Below are positions 9,608 to 18,420 of a DNA stretch of 40,054 bases, piece after piece. Positions within the stretch are counted from its first letter, which is position 1; each line of letters begins with the position of its first letter. Under the pieces are notes generated by a model. That model made no database searches, was not told the origin of the DNA, and saw only the letters and a list, made by a program, of their open reading frames with translations. This DNA is from an uncultured Porphyromonadaceae bacterium (GTDB lineage Bacteria > Bacteroidota > Bacteroidia > Bacteroidales > Muribaculaceae): positions 1 through 40,054 of the forward strand of contig CAMWVE010000029.1 in assembly GCA_947177685.1 (NCBI GenBank). Direction: 5' to 3'. The position numbers were made by a program, and so were the translations under genes.

Positions 9608-9750
9608 AAGAATTTTGAAAAAAATACATTCTCACTGAACCTTTTTCCGCTCTCGTTTGTATTATAGATATAGCAAGAACAAAAGCAAGAAATGTGATAA
9701 TGATTGGTTTATAACGAAATTAAGGCTGTCGTGATGACAGCCTTTTTTCG
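9608..9750 (+). other. Non-coding spacer with a strong intrinsic terminator; possible small RNA
   Basis: This is the left half of the gap between the DUF5131 and ligase genes. The perfect 9-bp stem AAGGCTGTC/GACAGCCTT (9722-9730 with 9736-9744) with loop GTGAT, followed by a T run, is a textbook rho-independent terminator on the plus strand. A hairpin already follows the DUF5131 gene 120 nt earlier, so this one could end a separate small transcript. No good TAnnTTTG box was found in front of it, so it may simply end read-through from the DUF5131 gene. Confidence 0.45.
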
Positions 9751-9837
9751 TTGTGGTTTACTCCACTGTCCACCACCGGGCTTATGCCGCGTTAAGTTTC
9801 CCTCGCTGTCATTGTTTACAAAGTTTTTAAGTAGAAA

Positions 9838-9869
9838 TTTGTTTCTTTAACAGATTTTTAGTTACTTTG
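9838..9869 (+). promoter_or_regulatory. Bacteroidetes-type promoter of acyl-CoA ligase
   Basis: TTTG at 9838-9841 and TTACTTTG at 9862-9869 (one mismatch to TAnnTTTG) have a 20-nt spacer. The position helps decide the start of the next gene: the ATG at 9877 would leave almost no leader, while the ATG at 9916 has a normal one. Confidence 0.7.
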
Positions 9870-9915
9870 TAACATAATGGCTGACTATGCCATTTCACCA
9901 AAGTGTAAAAGCATC

Positions 9916-11574
9916 ATGGCTGAGACATTATTAGAAATATATGCCCGTAGTTTCAAGGACAACTGGAACATTCCGGCATTATCGGAATATGGTCAGAAAG
10001 AGGTTCTGACCTATGGTGATTTCGCAGAGAGAATTGCGCGTATCCACATGCTCTACAAGCACTTGGGAATAACTCCTGAGGACAAGATTGCGCTGCTTGG
10101 AAAGAATACCACCTCATGGATTGTGGCTTTTTTCGGCACAATCACCTATGGCGCCACAATTGTGCCTATTCTTCACGAATTCAACCCTGTGGACGCACAG
10201 CACATAATCAATCACTCCGATGCACGCCTACTTTTCGTGGCTGACAAAATCTTTGAACAGCTCGATTATTCTGAACTCAACAATCTCATAGGAGCTATTT
10301 CGCTCAACAGCCACAAGGTTCTTGAGGAAACTGATCCGGAGAATCACCCCGTGGCAAAAGCGCTCCATTCGCTGACGCACTTTTTCAATAAAGAATACCC
10401 CCACGGATTCAGCGGCGATGACATCCGTTATCCGGTGCTTCGTCCCGAACATCTTGCCGTAATCAACTACACGTCAGGCACTACCGGTTTCTCAAAAGGT
10501 GTGATGCTCACGCATGACAATCTGCTCGGCAACGTGTCGTTCGGCATCAGCGTCGGACTACATTTCCGCCACTCACGGTGCCTGTCGTTTCTGCCGCTCG
10601 CACATGCCTACGGGTGCGCTTTTGACATGCTTACCCCCTTTGCAATAGGCTCGCACATCACCATCTTCGGAAAGGTGCCGTCGCCTACTTTGCTTGTGAA
10701 AGCGATGGCAGAGGTGCGTCCCGATCTGATAATCAGCGTGCCGCTGGTGCTGGAGAAAATCTACAAAAAACGGATTCTCCCCATGATTTCGCGCCGGCCA
10801 ATCAGACTTGCCATGGCTATCCCGCTGCTTGACACTGCCATATATTCCAAAATCCGCAAACAGCTTGTCGATGCTTTCGGCGGAAACTTCATTCAGGTTA
10901 TCGTGGGTGGAGCGCCTCTGAACCGCGAGGTTGAGGATTTCCTGCTGAAAATCAAGTTCCCGGTCACTGTGGGCTACGGAATGACCGAGTGTGGTCCTCT
11001 GATCAGCTACACCTTCTACAAAGATTTCAAGCCCGGCTCTTGCGGGCGCACGTTGCCCAACATGGAGTCACGCATCGATAGTCCCGACCCGGAACATGTT
11101 CCCGGCGAGATATGTGTGCGCGGTCAGAACATGATGGCAGGCTATTACAAGAACCCTGCTGCCACCGAGGCTGTGATTGACAAGGACGGCTGGCTCCACA
11201 CCGGCGATATGGGTGTACGCACCCCTGACGGCACTCTTTTTATCCGAGGACGCAGTAAGACCATGCTCCTCTCTGCCAGCGGACAAAATGTCTATCCGGA
11301 AGAAATCGAGGCGAAGATGAACAATATGCCTTACGTCAGTGAAACTCTTGTGGTTCAGCGTGGTAGCGGCTTCGTGGCGCTGGTCTATCCCGACCTTGAA
11401 CAGCTCGATGCCAGTGGCTTGACCTCAGCCGAGCTGCCCGCAATCATGGAAGAAAATCGTAAGGAACTGAACAAACTTGTAGCCCCCTACGAGCAGATTG
11501 CAGCCGTGGAACTGCGCCCCGAAGAGTTTGAAAAGACTCCCAAAAAGTCAATCAAGCGCTATCTATATCAATAA
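9916..11574 (+). CDS. AMP-binding acyl-CoA ligase (adenylate-forming)
   Basis: This is a predicted ATP-dependent fatty-acid or other carboxylate CoA ligase of 552 residues. Adenylation-domain motifs run in order: P-loop YTSGTTGFSKGV (about 185-196), GYGMTECGPLISY (about 353-365), the TGDMG motif (about 429-433) and the hinge RGRSKTMLLSASGQNVYPEEIE (about 442-463). The catalytic lysine lies in KTPKKSIKRYLYQ at the C-terminus. The substrate is not readable from sequence; the layout resembles long-chain acyl-CoA ligases. I chose ATG 9916 (MAETLLEIYARS, where homology begins) over the in-frame ATG 9877 because the -7 box ends at 9869. A second, FadD-like ligase lies at 26246-28051 on the other strand. 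The gene stands alone. Confidence 0.9.
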   Translation: MAETLLEIYARSFKDNWNIPALSEYGQKEVLTYGDFAERIARIHMLYKHLGITPEDKIALLGKNTTSWIVAFFGTITYGATIVPILHEFNPVDAQHIINHSDARLLFVADKIFEQLDYSELNNLIGAISLNSHKVLEETDPENHPVAKALHSLTHFFNKEYPHGFSGDDIRYPVLRPEHLAVINYTSGTTGFSKGVMLTHDNLLGNVSFGISVGLHFRHSRCLSFLPLAHAYGCAFDMLTPFAIGSHITIFGKVPSPTLLVKAMAEVRPDLIISVPLVLEKIYKKRILPMISRRPIRLAMAIPLLDTAIYSKIRKQLVDAFGGNFIQVIVGGAPLNREVEDFLLKIKFPVTVGYGMTECGPLISYTFYKDFKPGSCGRTLPNMESRIDSPDPEHVPGEICVRGQNMMAGYYKNPAATEAVIDKDGWLHTGDMGVRTPDGTLFIRGRSKTMLLSASGQNVYPEEIEAKMNNMPYVSETLVVQRGSGFVALVYPDLEQLDASGLTSAELPAIMEENRKELNKLVAPYEQIAAVELRPEEFEKTPKKSIKRYLYQ

Positions 11575-11591
11575 TCGCTGCGACATCAATA

Positions 11592-11635
11592 GTCACGGCT
11601 CATCCACCGTCACGGCTACATCCGCAGTCACGGCT
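11592..11635. repeat. Three GTCACGGCT repeats at a convergent gene end
   Basis: GTCACGGCT occurs at 11592, 11609 and 11627, spaced by 17-18 bases, between the ligase stop and the DUF4136 stop codon. The last copy contains the end of the DUF4136 gene. Confidence 0.6.
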
Positions 11636-12305
11636 GTTTTTGGACTGGGATAGGGAACTTTGAGAACAGCACCTTGACGGCTTTGGCTATGCCGGATAAG
11701 GTCTGGAGTTCGCTGTCGCCATTGTTAAGAATGGTGGCTACTGAAGCTGTATAAACCGGTTCCTCCTTTTCAATGTTGACAAGGTCCATGGTCAACACAC
11801 CTTCCTTATATATGCTTGGTACCCATTGTGTTACGGTGGTGTACTGCGGATAGTAATAGGCGCGTGGATATATGAACACCGGAACGACTCCGTTCACGAC
11901 AGGACCATGTCCGGGAAATACTCCGGGACGCGGCAGTGGCGGAGGAAGCGGTCCAACGGGTGGGGGAGGCACAGCCGGTCCCGTCTGAATGGTCTGTGTC
12001 ACAGGCACATTGACAAGCTCTTTCTTTACCGTAAGACCAATGTTTACCAGAAGCGGTGAATTCGGGTCCTCGGTAAAACCACGTTCCGTCAGTTGCTCGC
12101 GAATGGCAGCTGTGATGTTGTAATACGACACCATCGACATGCCCGGTGGCAGGTCACCGTCACGCGGACTCACCAAGCGGAAAGTATGATATGAACTGAG
12201 GTCGGCGCCAACGTAAGTCTCACTGTTGGTCAGTGTGTAGGAGCTGCATCCTGTAAGTGCGAATAGTGCAGTTACAATGCCAATAATCAGAGTTATTCGT
12301 TTCAT
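11628..12305 (-). CDS. DUF4136 domain lipoprotein
   Basis: This is a predicted periplasmic or outer-membrane lipoprotein of 225 residues. The signal peptide MKRITLIIGIVTALFALTGC ends in a lipobox (LTGC) with the acylated cysteine at residue 20. The following text (SYTLTNSETYVGADLSSYHTF, then ITAAIREQLTERGF and LLVNIGLTVKKE) matches the DUF4136 pattern, in which a conserved tyrosine/phenylalanine strand is followed by a helix of the type that ends with RGF. An unusual proline-rich linker (PPPPVGPLPPPLPRPG) sits around residues 95-110 and interrupts the domain. The ATG at 12305 was chosen because two codons upstream there is only a TTG. The function of the family is unknown. The gene converges on the acyl-CoA ligase. 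Confidence 0.85.
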   Translation of the reverse strand: MKRITLIIGIVTALFALTGCSSYTLTNSETYVGADLSSYHTFRLVSPRDGDLPPGMSMVSYYNITAAIREQLTERGFTEDPNSPLLVNIGLTVKKELVNVPVTQTIQTGPAVPPPPVGPLPPPLPRPGVFPGHGPVVNGVVPVFIYPRAYYYPQYTTVTQWVPSIYKEGVLTMDLVNIEKEEPVYTASVATILNNGDSELQTLSGIAKAVKVLFSKFPIPVQKQP

Positions 12306-12586
12306 AATCAATTGTTAATATCCAATAAGGTTATGATAATAACGCCTGCTGACGCCATTAAGTTCATTAAATCAAGTGGGTGGCTGTCAGATAACGCCGT
12401 GGTTAACAGCCGGCTATTCTCATAAATCAGTTTTCGACCGTTCCGGAACTCAATTTTTGGAAAGGCGTATAAAAATGATGAAAAAGTTGAAAAAATATAA
12501 TTTCGTGTGTAATTGCTATTTGTTGGGTCACAGGTTTTTTGTAACTTTGTAGCTTAATTCATACAAGTACATCTATCAAAGGTAAA
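12306..12586. other. Divergent intergenic region before purH
   Basis: These 281 bases separate the divergently transcribed DUF4136 gene and purH. Apart from the purH promoter I see only GGCTGT...ACAGCC arms around 12387-12411 with an 18-base loop. I found no PurR-like operator, riboswitch or clear promoter for the lipoprotein gene. Confidence 0.4.
12519..12549 (+). promoter_or_regulatory. Bacteroidetes-type promoter of purH
   Basis: TTTG at 12519-12522 and a perfect TAACTTTG at 12542-12549, with 19 nt between. The leader to the ATG at 12587 is about 35 nt. It may also serve the mre genes downstream. Confidence 0.85.
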
Positions 12587-14128
12587 ATGTCAGATTTCAA
12601 ACCAATCAAAAGCGCCCTCATCTCTGTTTTCCACAAAGATGGGCTGGACCGTATCCTCAAGTTGCTTCATGCTGACGGTGTGAAACTTATCTCCACCGGC
12701 GGAACACATAAGTTTATAACCGAACTCGGACTCCCTTGCGTAAAGGTTGAGGATATGACCGGACTTCCCTCCATTCTCGGAGGTCGTGTGAAAACCCTTC
12801 ACCCCACCGTTTTCGGCGGCATCCTTGCTCGCCGTGACAATGAAGGCGACAATGCGCAGGCTCAGGAATTTGGCATTGAAATGATTGATCTGGTGATTGT
12901 TGACCTCTATCCTTTCGCACAGACAGTAGCTTCAGGCGCATCGCATCAGGATATCATTGAGAAAATCGACATAGGCGGTATCTCGCTGATTCGTGCGGCT
13001 GCCAAGAACTTCAACGATGTCACCATTGTGGCTTCAAAGAATCAGTATCAGCCCCTGCTTGACATCCTTGAAACTCAGGGTGCCAAAACCACACTCGACC
13101 AGCGACGCACGTTCGCCCGCGACGCTTTCGCCGTAAGCAGCCGCTATGACTCGGAGATTTTCAACTACTTTGACTCTACCTCCGGCAGCGAGCCTTCAGC
13201 ACTGCGCATTGCCATCGACGGCACAAGCCACCTGCGCTACGCCGAAAATCCTCATCAGAAAGGTTGTTTCTTCGGTCATCTTTCAGAGGTGCTTGAACAG
13301 CTCCATGGCAAAGAAATATCTTACAACAACCTTCTTGACATCGATGCAGCCGTGGCGCTGATGGATGATCTTGACAGCTTCAACACTCCCGCCTTCGCCA
13401 TCCTCAAGCACAACAACGCCTGTGGAGTGGCTATGCGCGACACACTGCTGCAGGCATGGAAAGATGCTCTGGAAGGCGACCCCGTGTCAGCGTTCGGCGG
13501 AATCCTTATCGCCAACCGTGAGATCGACGCCGAAACAGCTGCCGAAATCAATAAAATTTTCTTCGAGGCTATCATCGCACCTGCCTATACCGCTGAGGCA
13601 ATGGAGATTCTGTGTCAGAAAAAGAACCGCATAATTCTGGTTCTGAAAGAACATAAGCCAGCACGCCTCAAATTCCGTTCAGCCCTGAACGGCGCACTGG
13701 TGCAGGAAACCGACACCAAGATCGAAACTCCTGAAGAACTCCGTCAGGTGACCGAAAAAGCTGTCACCCCCGAACAGATCACTGACCTGATTTTCGCCAA
13801 CGTCATTGTAAAACACTCCAAGAGCAACGCCATTGTGCTTGCAGGCAACAAACAGCTGTTAGCCAGCGGCATTGGTCAGACCTCGCGTGTCGACGCTCTG
13901 CGTCAGGCTATTGAGAAGGCAGGCAGCTTCAACCTCTCGCTCCAAGGTGCCGTCATGGCGTCAGACGCCTTCTTCCCCTTCGCCGACTGTGTGGAGATCG
14001 CCCACAAGGCAGGCATAGCCTCAATCATTCAGCCCGGCGGTTCCATCCGTGACAACGACTCCATCGAATACTGCAACGCCAACGGCATCGCAATGGTGTT
14101 CACCGGGTTCCGCCACTTCAAACACTAA
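12587..14128 (+). CDS. purH: Bifunctional AICAR formyltransferase / IMP cyclohydrolase
   Basis: PurH catalyses the last two steps of de novo purine synthesis: 10-formyl-THF-dependent formylation of AICAR and ring closure to IMP. It has 513 residues, near the usual 505-530. The N-terminal MGS-like IMP cyclohydrolase domain shows LISTGGTHKFI (about 35-45) and GGRVKTLHP (about 65-73). The formyltransferase domain shows RYAENPHQKG (about 217-226), KHNNACGVA (about 279-287, with the catalytic Lys-His), DPVSAFGG (about 302-309) and the C-terminal ASDAFFPFAD and IQPGGSIRDNDSI segments. All expected motifs are present. The mreB gene follows after 43 nt with no terminator visible, so purH and the elongasome genes may share a transcript. 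Confidence 0.98.
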   Translation: MSDFKPIKSALISVFHKDGLDRILKLLHADGVKLISTGGTHKFITELGLPCVKVEDMTGLPSILGGRVKTLHPTVFGGILARRDNEGDNAQAQEFGIEMIDLVIVDLYPFAQTVASGASHQDIIEKIDIGGISLIRAAAKNFNDVTIVASKNQYQPLLDILETQGAKTTLDQRRTFARDAFAVSSRYDSEIFNYFDSTSGSEPSALRIAIDGTSHLRYAENPHQKGCFFGHLSEVLEQLHGKEISYNNLLDIDAAVALMDDLDSFNTPAFAILKHNNACGVAMRDTLLQAWKDALEGDPVSAFGGILIANREIDAETAAEINKIFFEAIIAPAYTAEAMEILCQKKNRIILVLKEHKPARLKFRSALNGALVQETDTKIETPEELRQVTEKAVTPEQITDLIFANVIVKHSKSNAIVLAGNKQLLASGIGQTSRVDALRQAIEKAGSFNLSLQGAVMASDAFFPFADCVEIAHKAGIASIIQPGGSIRDNDSIEYCNANGIAMVFTGFRHFKH

Positions 14129-14171
14129 CAAAACTCCCTAAACAATAACTTCAAACAACCATCCTATCAAA

Positions 14172-15191
14172 ATGGGAATATTCTCTCTGACAAAAGAAAT
14201 CGCTGTTGACCTTGGTACAGCCAACACCATCATCATACACAATGACAAGATTGTCATTGACGAACCCTCCATTGTGGCTCTTGACAAGCGTACCGACAAG
14301 CTGATTGCCGTGGGCAAGGAAGCACAGCTCATGCAAGGCAAGGAGCACGAAGGAATCAAAACCGTGCGACCCCTGCGCAAGGGTGTCATCGCCGACTTCA
14401 ACGCCGCCGAGCTGATGATCCGCGGTCTGGTAAAGAAAGCGAGCAGCAAGAGCCACTGGTTCTCCCCGTCGCTGCGCATGGTGGTGGGTATCCCCTCCGG
14501 CTCCACTGAAGTGGAAATACGTGCTGTGCGTGACTCCTCGGAGCATGCCGGCGGACGTGACGTCTACATGATCTATGAGCCTATGGCAGCCGCGCTCGGC
14601 ATCGGTCTTGACGTTCAGGCAGCCGAGGGTAACATGATTGTAGACATAGGCGGCGGTACAACCGAGATTGCCGTGATTTCGCTCGGCGGCATAGTGTCGA
14701 ACAAATCGATCCAGATCGCCGGCGACGACCTCACCGACGACATCATCGGTCACATGCGCCGCGCTCACAACGTGCGCGTGGGCGAGCGCACAGCCGAACT
14801 TATCAAGATGAACGTAGGCTCCGCGCTGACCGAACTGGAAAATCCCCCGGAGGACTATGTAGTCCACGGTCCCAACCAGATGACCGCACTCCCCATGGAA
14901 ATTCCGGTGTCGTATCAGGAAATATCGCACTGCATCGAAAAATCAATCTCCAAAATCGAGGCAGCCGTGTTGGGCGCACTGGAGCAGACCCCTCCCGAAC
15001 TTTACGCCGACATTGTCCGCAACGGCATCTGGCTCGCCGGTGGTGGCGCACTGCTGCGCGGTCTCGACAAACGACTCACTGACAAAATCGGAATCCAGTT
15101 CCACATTGCCGAAGATCCCCTGCTCTCAGTGGCTAAAGGCACCGGCGTGGCACTCAAAAACATCAACAACTTCTCTTTCCTCATCCGATAA
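14172..15191 (+). CDS. mreB: Rod-shape-determining actin homologue MreB
   Basis: This is the bacterial actin that organises lateral cell-wall synthesis at the inner membrane. At 339 residues it is of normal length. Actin-fold ATP-binding motifs are visible: phosphate-1 VDLGTANTII (about 12-21), phosphate-2 IVDIGGGTTEIAVISLGG (about 156-173), and the adenosine motif LAGGGALLRGL (about 287-297). EPMAAALGIG (about 138) is a family signature. It is the first gene of an mreB-mreC-mreD-mrdA-rodA run, with mreC starting 9 nt after its stop. Confidence 0.98.
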   Translation: MGIFSLTKEIAVDLGTANTIIIHNDKIVIDEPSIVALDKRTDKLIAVGKEAQLMQGKEHEGIKTVRPLRKGVIADFNAAELMIRGLVKKASSKSHWFSPSLRMVVGIPSGSTEVEIRAVRDSSEHAGGRDVYMIYEPMAAALGIGLDVQAAEGNMIVDIGGGTTEIAVISLGGIVSNKSIQIAGDDLTDDIIGHMRRAHNVRVGERTAELIKMNVGSALTELENPPEDYVVHGPNQMTALPMEIPVSYQEISHCIEKSISKIEAAVLGALEQTPPELYADIVRNGIWLAGGGALLRGLDKRLTDKIGIQFHIAEDPLLSVAKGTGVALKNINNFSFLIR

Positions 15192-15200
15192 CCGTCGCTG

Positions 15201-16058
15201 ATGCGCAACCTGCTCAATTTCATAATGCGTTACAGCTCATGGCTGGTCTTTGCCATCTATGTGCTTCTGTCGTGCATCATGATTTTCCGCAACAATCCCT
15301 ATCAGCAGCACGTCTACCTCTCGTCAGCCGGCGCGGTGGCATCGACTGTCTACGATGTCTCGGACAATGTCACATCCTACTTCCATCTCCGCGGCATTAA
15401 CGAGGAACTCCAGCACCGCAACGCCGCCCTTGAGGCTGAGGCTATTGCCCTGCGCAAGGAAGTGCAGATGCTCAAGGAGCTGCAGTATGCCGACACCATG
15501 ACACTGGTGGAACCACTTCAGCCCTACCGCTTCATCATAGCGCACGTCATCAACAACAGCATCTACCGCCCCTACAACTACATCACCATAGAGAAGGGCT
15601 CCCTTGACGGCGTCAAGCCGGAGATGGGCGTGGTCGATCAGAGCGGAGTGGTGGGCATTGTCAATGTGGTCTCAGACCACTACGCCCGTGTCATTTCGCT
15701 GCTCAACCCCAAGCTGCCCATTTCGTGCAAGCTGAAAGGCACCGAAGTGTTCGGCTCACTGGTGTGGGATGGTCGTTCGCCACAGGAAGCGCTGCTTGAG
15801 GAATTGCCCAAATATACCGAGTATGAGCTGGGCGACACCGTCATCACAAGCGGATATTCAGCGGTTTTCCCTGCCGGAATACCCGTAGGCACAGTAATTG
15901 ACGCCCACAAGGGTAACGACGACAACTTCTTCACCCTGCGCGTCAAGCTGCTGACTGACTTTTCGCGTCTGAGTACCGTCAGGGTCATTGCCAACGACAT
16001 GAGCGAGGAACTGCGAGTTGTCGAAAATTCCGACCCTGATACAAAACCAACCTATTGA
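15201..16058 (+). CDS. mreC: Rod-shape-determining protein MreC
   Basis: MreC is a periplasmic scaffold of the elongasome, 285 residues. A short cytoplasmic segment and one membrane helix (about 13-30, WLVFAIYVLLSCIMIF) precede a coiled coil (about 65-100, LQHRNAALEAEAIALRKEVQML). The double beta-barrel domain follows, with signatures IIAHVINNSIYRPYNYITIEKG-like sequence, DGVKPEMGVVDQSGVVGIV and the GDTVITSGYSAVFPAGIPVG motif (about 212-231). The C-terminus is short and charged. It lies between mreB and mreD, three bases before the latter. Confidence 0.97.
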   Translation: MRNLLNFIMRYSSWLVFAIYVLLSCIMIFRNNPYQQHVYLSSAGAVASTVYDVSDNVTSYFHLRGINEELQHRNAALEAEAIALRKEVQMLKELQYADTMTLVEPLQPYRFIIAHVINNSIYRPYNYITIEKGSLDGVKPEMGVVDQSGVVGIVNVVSDHYARVISLLNPKLPISCKLKGTEVFGSLVWDGRSPQEALLEELPKYTEYELGDTVITSGYSAVFPAGIPVGTVIDAHKGNDDNFFTLRVKLLTDFSRLSTVRVIANDMSEELRVVENSDPDTKPTY

Positions 16059-16061
16059 CCT

Positions 16062-16583
16062 ATGACAAAGACCGTTATCAGCTTCCTCATAATGTTCATC
16101 ATTCTGGTGCTCGCTCAGGCGGTGGTATTCAATCACCTCGTCCTGTGGGGGGTAGCCATACCGTTGGTGTTCATATACTGGATTCTCAGTCTGCCACTGA
16201 CCACCGACAACCTGCTGATGCTCTCATTAGCCTTTCTCATGGGGCTTACGGTCGACGTGTTCTCTGACACTCCGGGGCAGAACGCCCTCGCATGCACCGT
16301 GCTGGCAGCCGTGCGCAAGCCGGTGTTCCGCCTCTACTTCCCCCGGCAGGAGGACCTGACCGATGCCGAACCCTCGATGGTGTCGCTCGGAGCGCCGGTC
16401 TACATGAAATATGTGATTACCCTCACTGCCATCTATTGCACGATATTTTTCGTGATTGAAGCCTTTACCTTTTTCAATTTCTGGCGGCTGCTGTTGCAGA
16501 TTGTCTGCAGCACCGCCCTGACATTCATTCTTATACTTGCCGTTGACAGCATAACACATATCACCCGTGAGAAAAGACTATAA
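16062..16583 (+). CDS. mreD: Rod-shape-determining protein MreD
   Basis: This integral membrane elongasome component has 173 residues and five or so hydrophobic segments (about 5-25, 30-48, 50-75, 110-132 and 135-160). The segment FLMGLTVDVFSDTPGQNALACTVLA is typical of Bacteroidetes MreD. The protein is poorly conserved in general, so the call rests on this motif and on position between mreC and mrdA. Its last 17 bases overlap the start of mrdA. Confidence 0.93.
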   Translation: MTKTVISFLIMFIILVLAQAVVFNHLVLWGVAIPLVFIYWILSLPLTTDNLLMLSLAFLMGLTVDVFSDTPGQNALACTVLAAVRKPVFRLYFPRQEDLTDAEPSMVSLGAPVYMKYVITLTAIYCTIFFVIEAFTFFNFWRLLLQIVCSTALTFILILAVDSITHITREKRL

Positions 16584-18420
16584 CCTCGAAAAAAGAAAAT
16601 ACGTCATTGGCGGTTTCTTCGTTATCGTCGCCCTGATTTACATTCTCCGGCTTTTCAACCTTCAGCTGGGTGACTCCAAATACAAGATTTACGCCGAAAA
16701 CAACGCCTTTCTCAACAAGACGGTCTACCCGTCGCGCGGTCTCATCTATGACCGCAACGGCGAGCTGATGGTGTTCAATCAGCCTGCCTACGATGTGATG
16801 ATCATTCCGCGCGACGTGCATGAGTTCGACACCATCGACTTCTGCCGCACGCTCAACATAACCCCTCAGCAGCTGCGCAAGCGGTTCGAGGATATGAAAA
16901 ACACTGCCGGATATTCTTCGTTCACTCCGCAGCGCCTCATCACCCATCTCTCGGCTCAGGACTACGGACGTCTGCAGGAGAAACTCTACCGATACCCCGG
17001 TCTGTTCATCCAGAAACGAATACTGCGCCAGTACAGCAAAGGAGCCGCTGCCAATGTGCTCGGTAACCTCCGCGAAGTGTCGCCGGCTGACATTGAGCGT
17101 GACCCGTATTATCAGCGTGGCGACTACTGCGGTGACCTCGGTGTGGAGAAAAGCTATGACGAGCACCTGCGCGGTGTAAAAGGTGTTGAGATTCTGATGC
17201 GCGACGCAAACGGTCGCATCCAAGGTCGTTATCAGGATGGCGCTCAGGACGTTGAACCTGTTTCAGGACGTAACCTCAAACTTAGTCTTGACCTTGAATT
17301 GCAGCAGTATGCCGAGTCGCTGATGGTCAACAAGATAGGCGCGGTTGTCGCCATCGAACCATCCACCGGCGAGATACTCGCTCTGGTGTCATCGCCCACA
17401 TACGACCCCCGCATGCTGGTTGGTCGCAAGCGCGGCGAAGGCTACCTCGCCCTGTCAAGAGACCCGCTCAAACCGCTCTATGACCGCGCCATAATGGCGT
17501 GCTATCCGCCCGGCTCCACGTTCAAACCCACTCAGGGTCTGATTCTGTTGGAGGAGGAAATAATCAACCTGCAGACCACCTACAGTTGCAGCCACGGGTT
17601 CATCTCGGGTGGGTTGCGTGTAGGCTGTCACGCCCACGGCTCACCACTGCCGTTGAAACCTGCCTTGCAGACTTCGTGCAACGCATTCTTTTGCTGGGGG
17701 TTGAAAGGTATGATTGACAAACGCTCGAAATATGGTACTTCTGCCGACGCCTTCGAAGTGTGGAAGCACCATCTGGTGTCGATGGGCTACGGCTATAAAC
17801 TCGGAGTGGATCTCCCGGGTGAGAAGCGCGGATTCCTGCCCAACGCCGAATACTACAACAAAATCTATGGCGAGGGTCACTGGAGCGCCAACACCATCAT
17901 CTCCATTGCCATAGGGCAGGGTGAAATACTTGCCACTCCGCTCCAGATTGCCAATCTGAGTGCTACGATAGCCAACCGCGGATGGTTTATAACCCCTCAT
18001 GTGGTCAAGGAGATACAGGACACGCTGATTGCCGAGGAATACCGTCAGAAACATTATCCCACCATCGATGCCACCCACTACGATGCTGTTGCCGAGGGTA
18101 TGCGCATGGCAGTCACCGGCGGCACATGCCGCATGGCTAACCTCAAGGACTGGGAGGTGTGCGGCAAAACCGGAACGGCTCAGAACCCGCATGGCAAGGA
18201 CCACTCCGCGTTCATGGGGTTCGCACCGTATCACGACCCCAAGATAGCCGTGGCAGTTTATGTCGAGAACGCCGGTTTCGGCGCAACGTTCGGTGTGCCC
18301 ATCGGCTCGCTCGTAATTGAAAAATATCTCAACCGCACCATAGCTCCCGAACGCAAATTTCTGGAGCAGAGAATGTTAGAATCAAATACAATCATTTACA
18401 GTGGAGTTAAGAAACACTAA
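16567..18420 (+). CDS. mrdA: Penicillin-binding protein 2 (elongasome transpeptidase)
   Basis: This is the class B PBP that crosslinks peptidoglycan during rod elongation, paired with RodA; 617 residues. One N-terminal membrane anchor (about 10-30, YVIGGFFVIVALIYILRLF) precedes the dimerisation domain with YPSRGLIYDRNGELM (about 53-67). The transpeptidase domain has SxxK at about Ser317 (PPGSTFKP), SxN in TSCNAFF (about 368-374) and KTGTAQ at about 534-539. All catalytic motifs are intact. The start is a GTG within mreD; this start places the anchor at the expected distance. The 3' end overlaps rodA by 20 nt, so mreD-mrdA-rodA are probably translationally coupled. Confidence 0.97.
   Translation: MRKDYNLEKRKYVIGGFFVIVALIYILRLFNLQLGDSKYKIYAENNAFLNKTVYPSRGLIYDRNGELMVFNQPAYDVMIIPRDVHEFDTIDFCRTLNITPQQLRKRFEDMKNTAGYSSFTPQRLITHLSAQDYGRLQEKLYRYPGLFIQKRILRQYSKGAAANVLGNLREVSPADIERDPYYQRGDYCGDLGVEKSYDEHLRGVKGVEILMRDANGRIQGRYQDGAQDVEPVSGRNLKLSLDLELQQYAESLMVNKIGAVVAIEPSTGEILALVSSPTYDPRMLVGRKRGEGYLALSRDPLKPLYDRAIMACYPPGSTFKPTQGLILLEEEIINLQTTYSCSHGFISGGLRVGCHAHGSPLPLKPALQTSCNAFFCWGLKGMIDKRSKYGTSADAFEVWKHHLVSMGYGYKLGVDLPGEKRGFLPNAEYYNKIYGEGHWSANTIISIAIGQGEILATPLQIANLSATIANRGWFITPHVVKEIQDTLIAEEYRQKHYPTIDATHYDAVAEGMRMAVTGGTCRMANLKDWEVCGKTGTAQNPHGKDHSAFMGFAPYHDPKIAVAVYVENAGFGATFGVPIGSLVIEKYLNRTIAPERKFLEQRMLESNTIIYSGVKKH

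Noticed and set aside
9877-9915. Upstream ATG (9877) as start of the acyl-CoA ligase
   Set aside because: The -7 promoter box ends at 9869, leaving almost no leader, and similarity to ligases begins at 9916.
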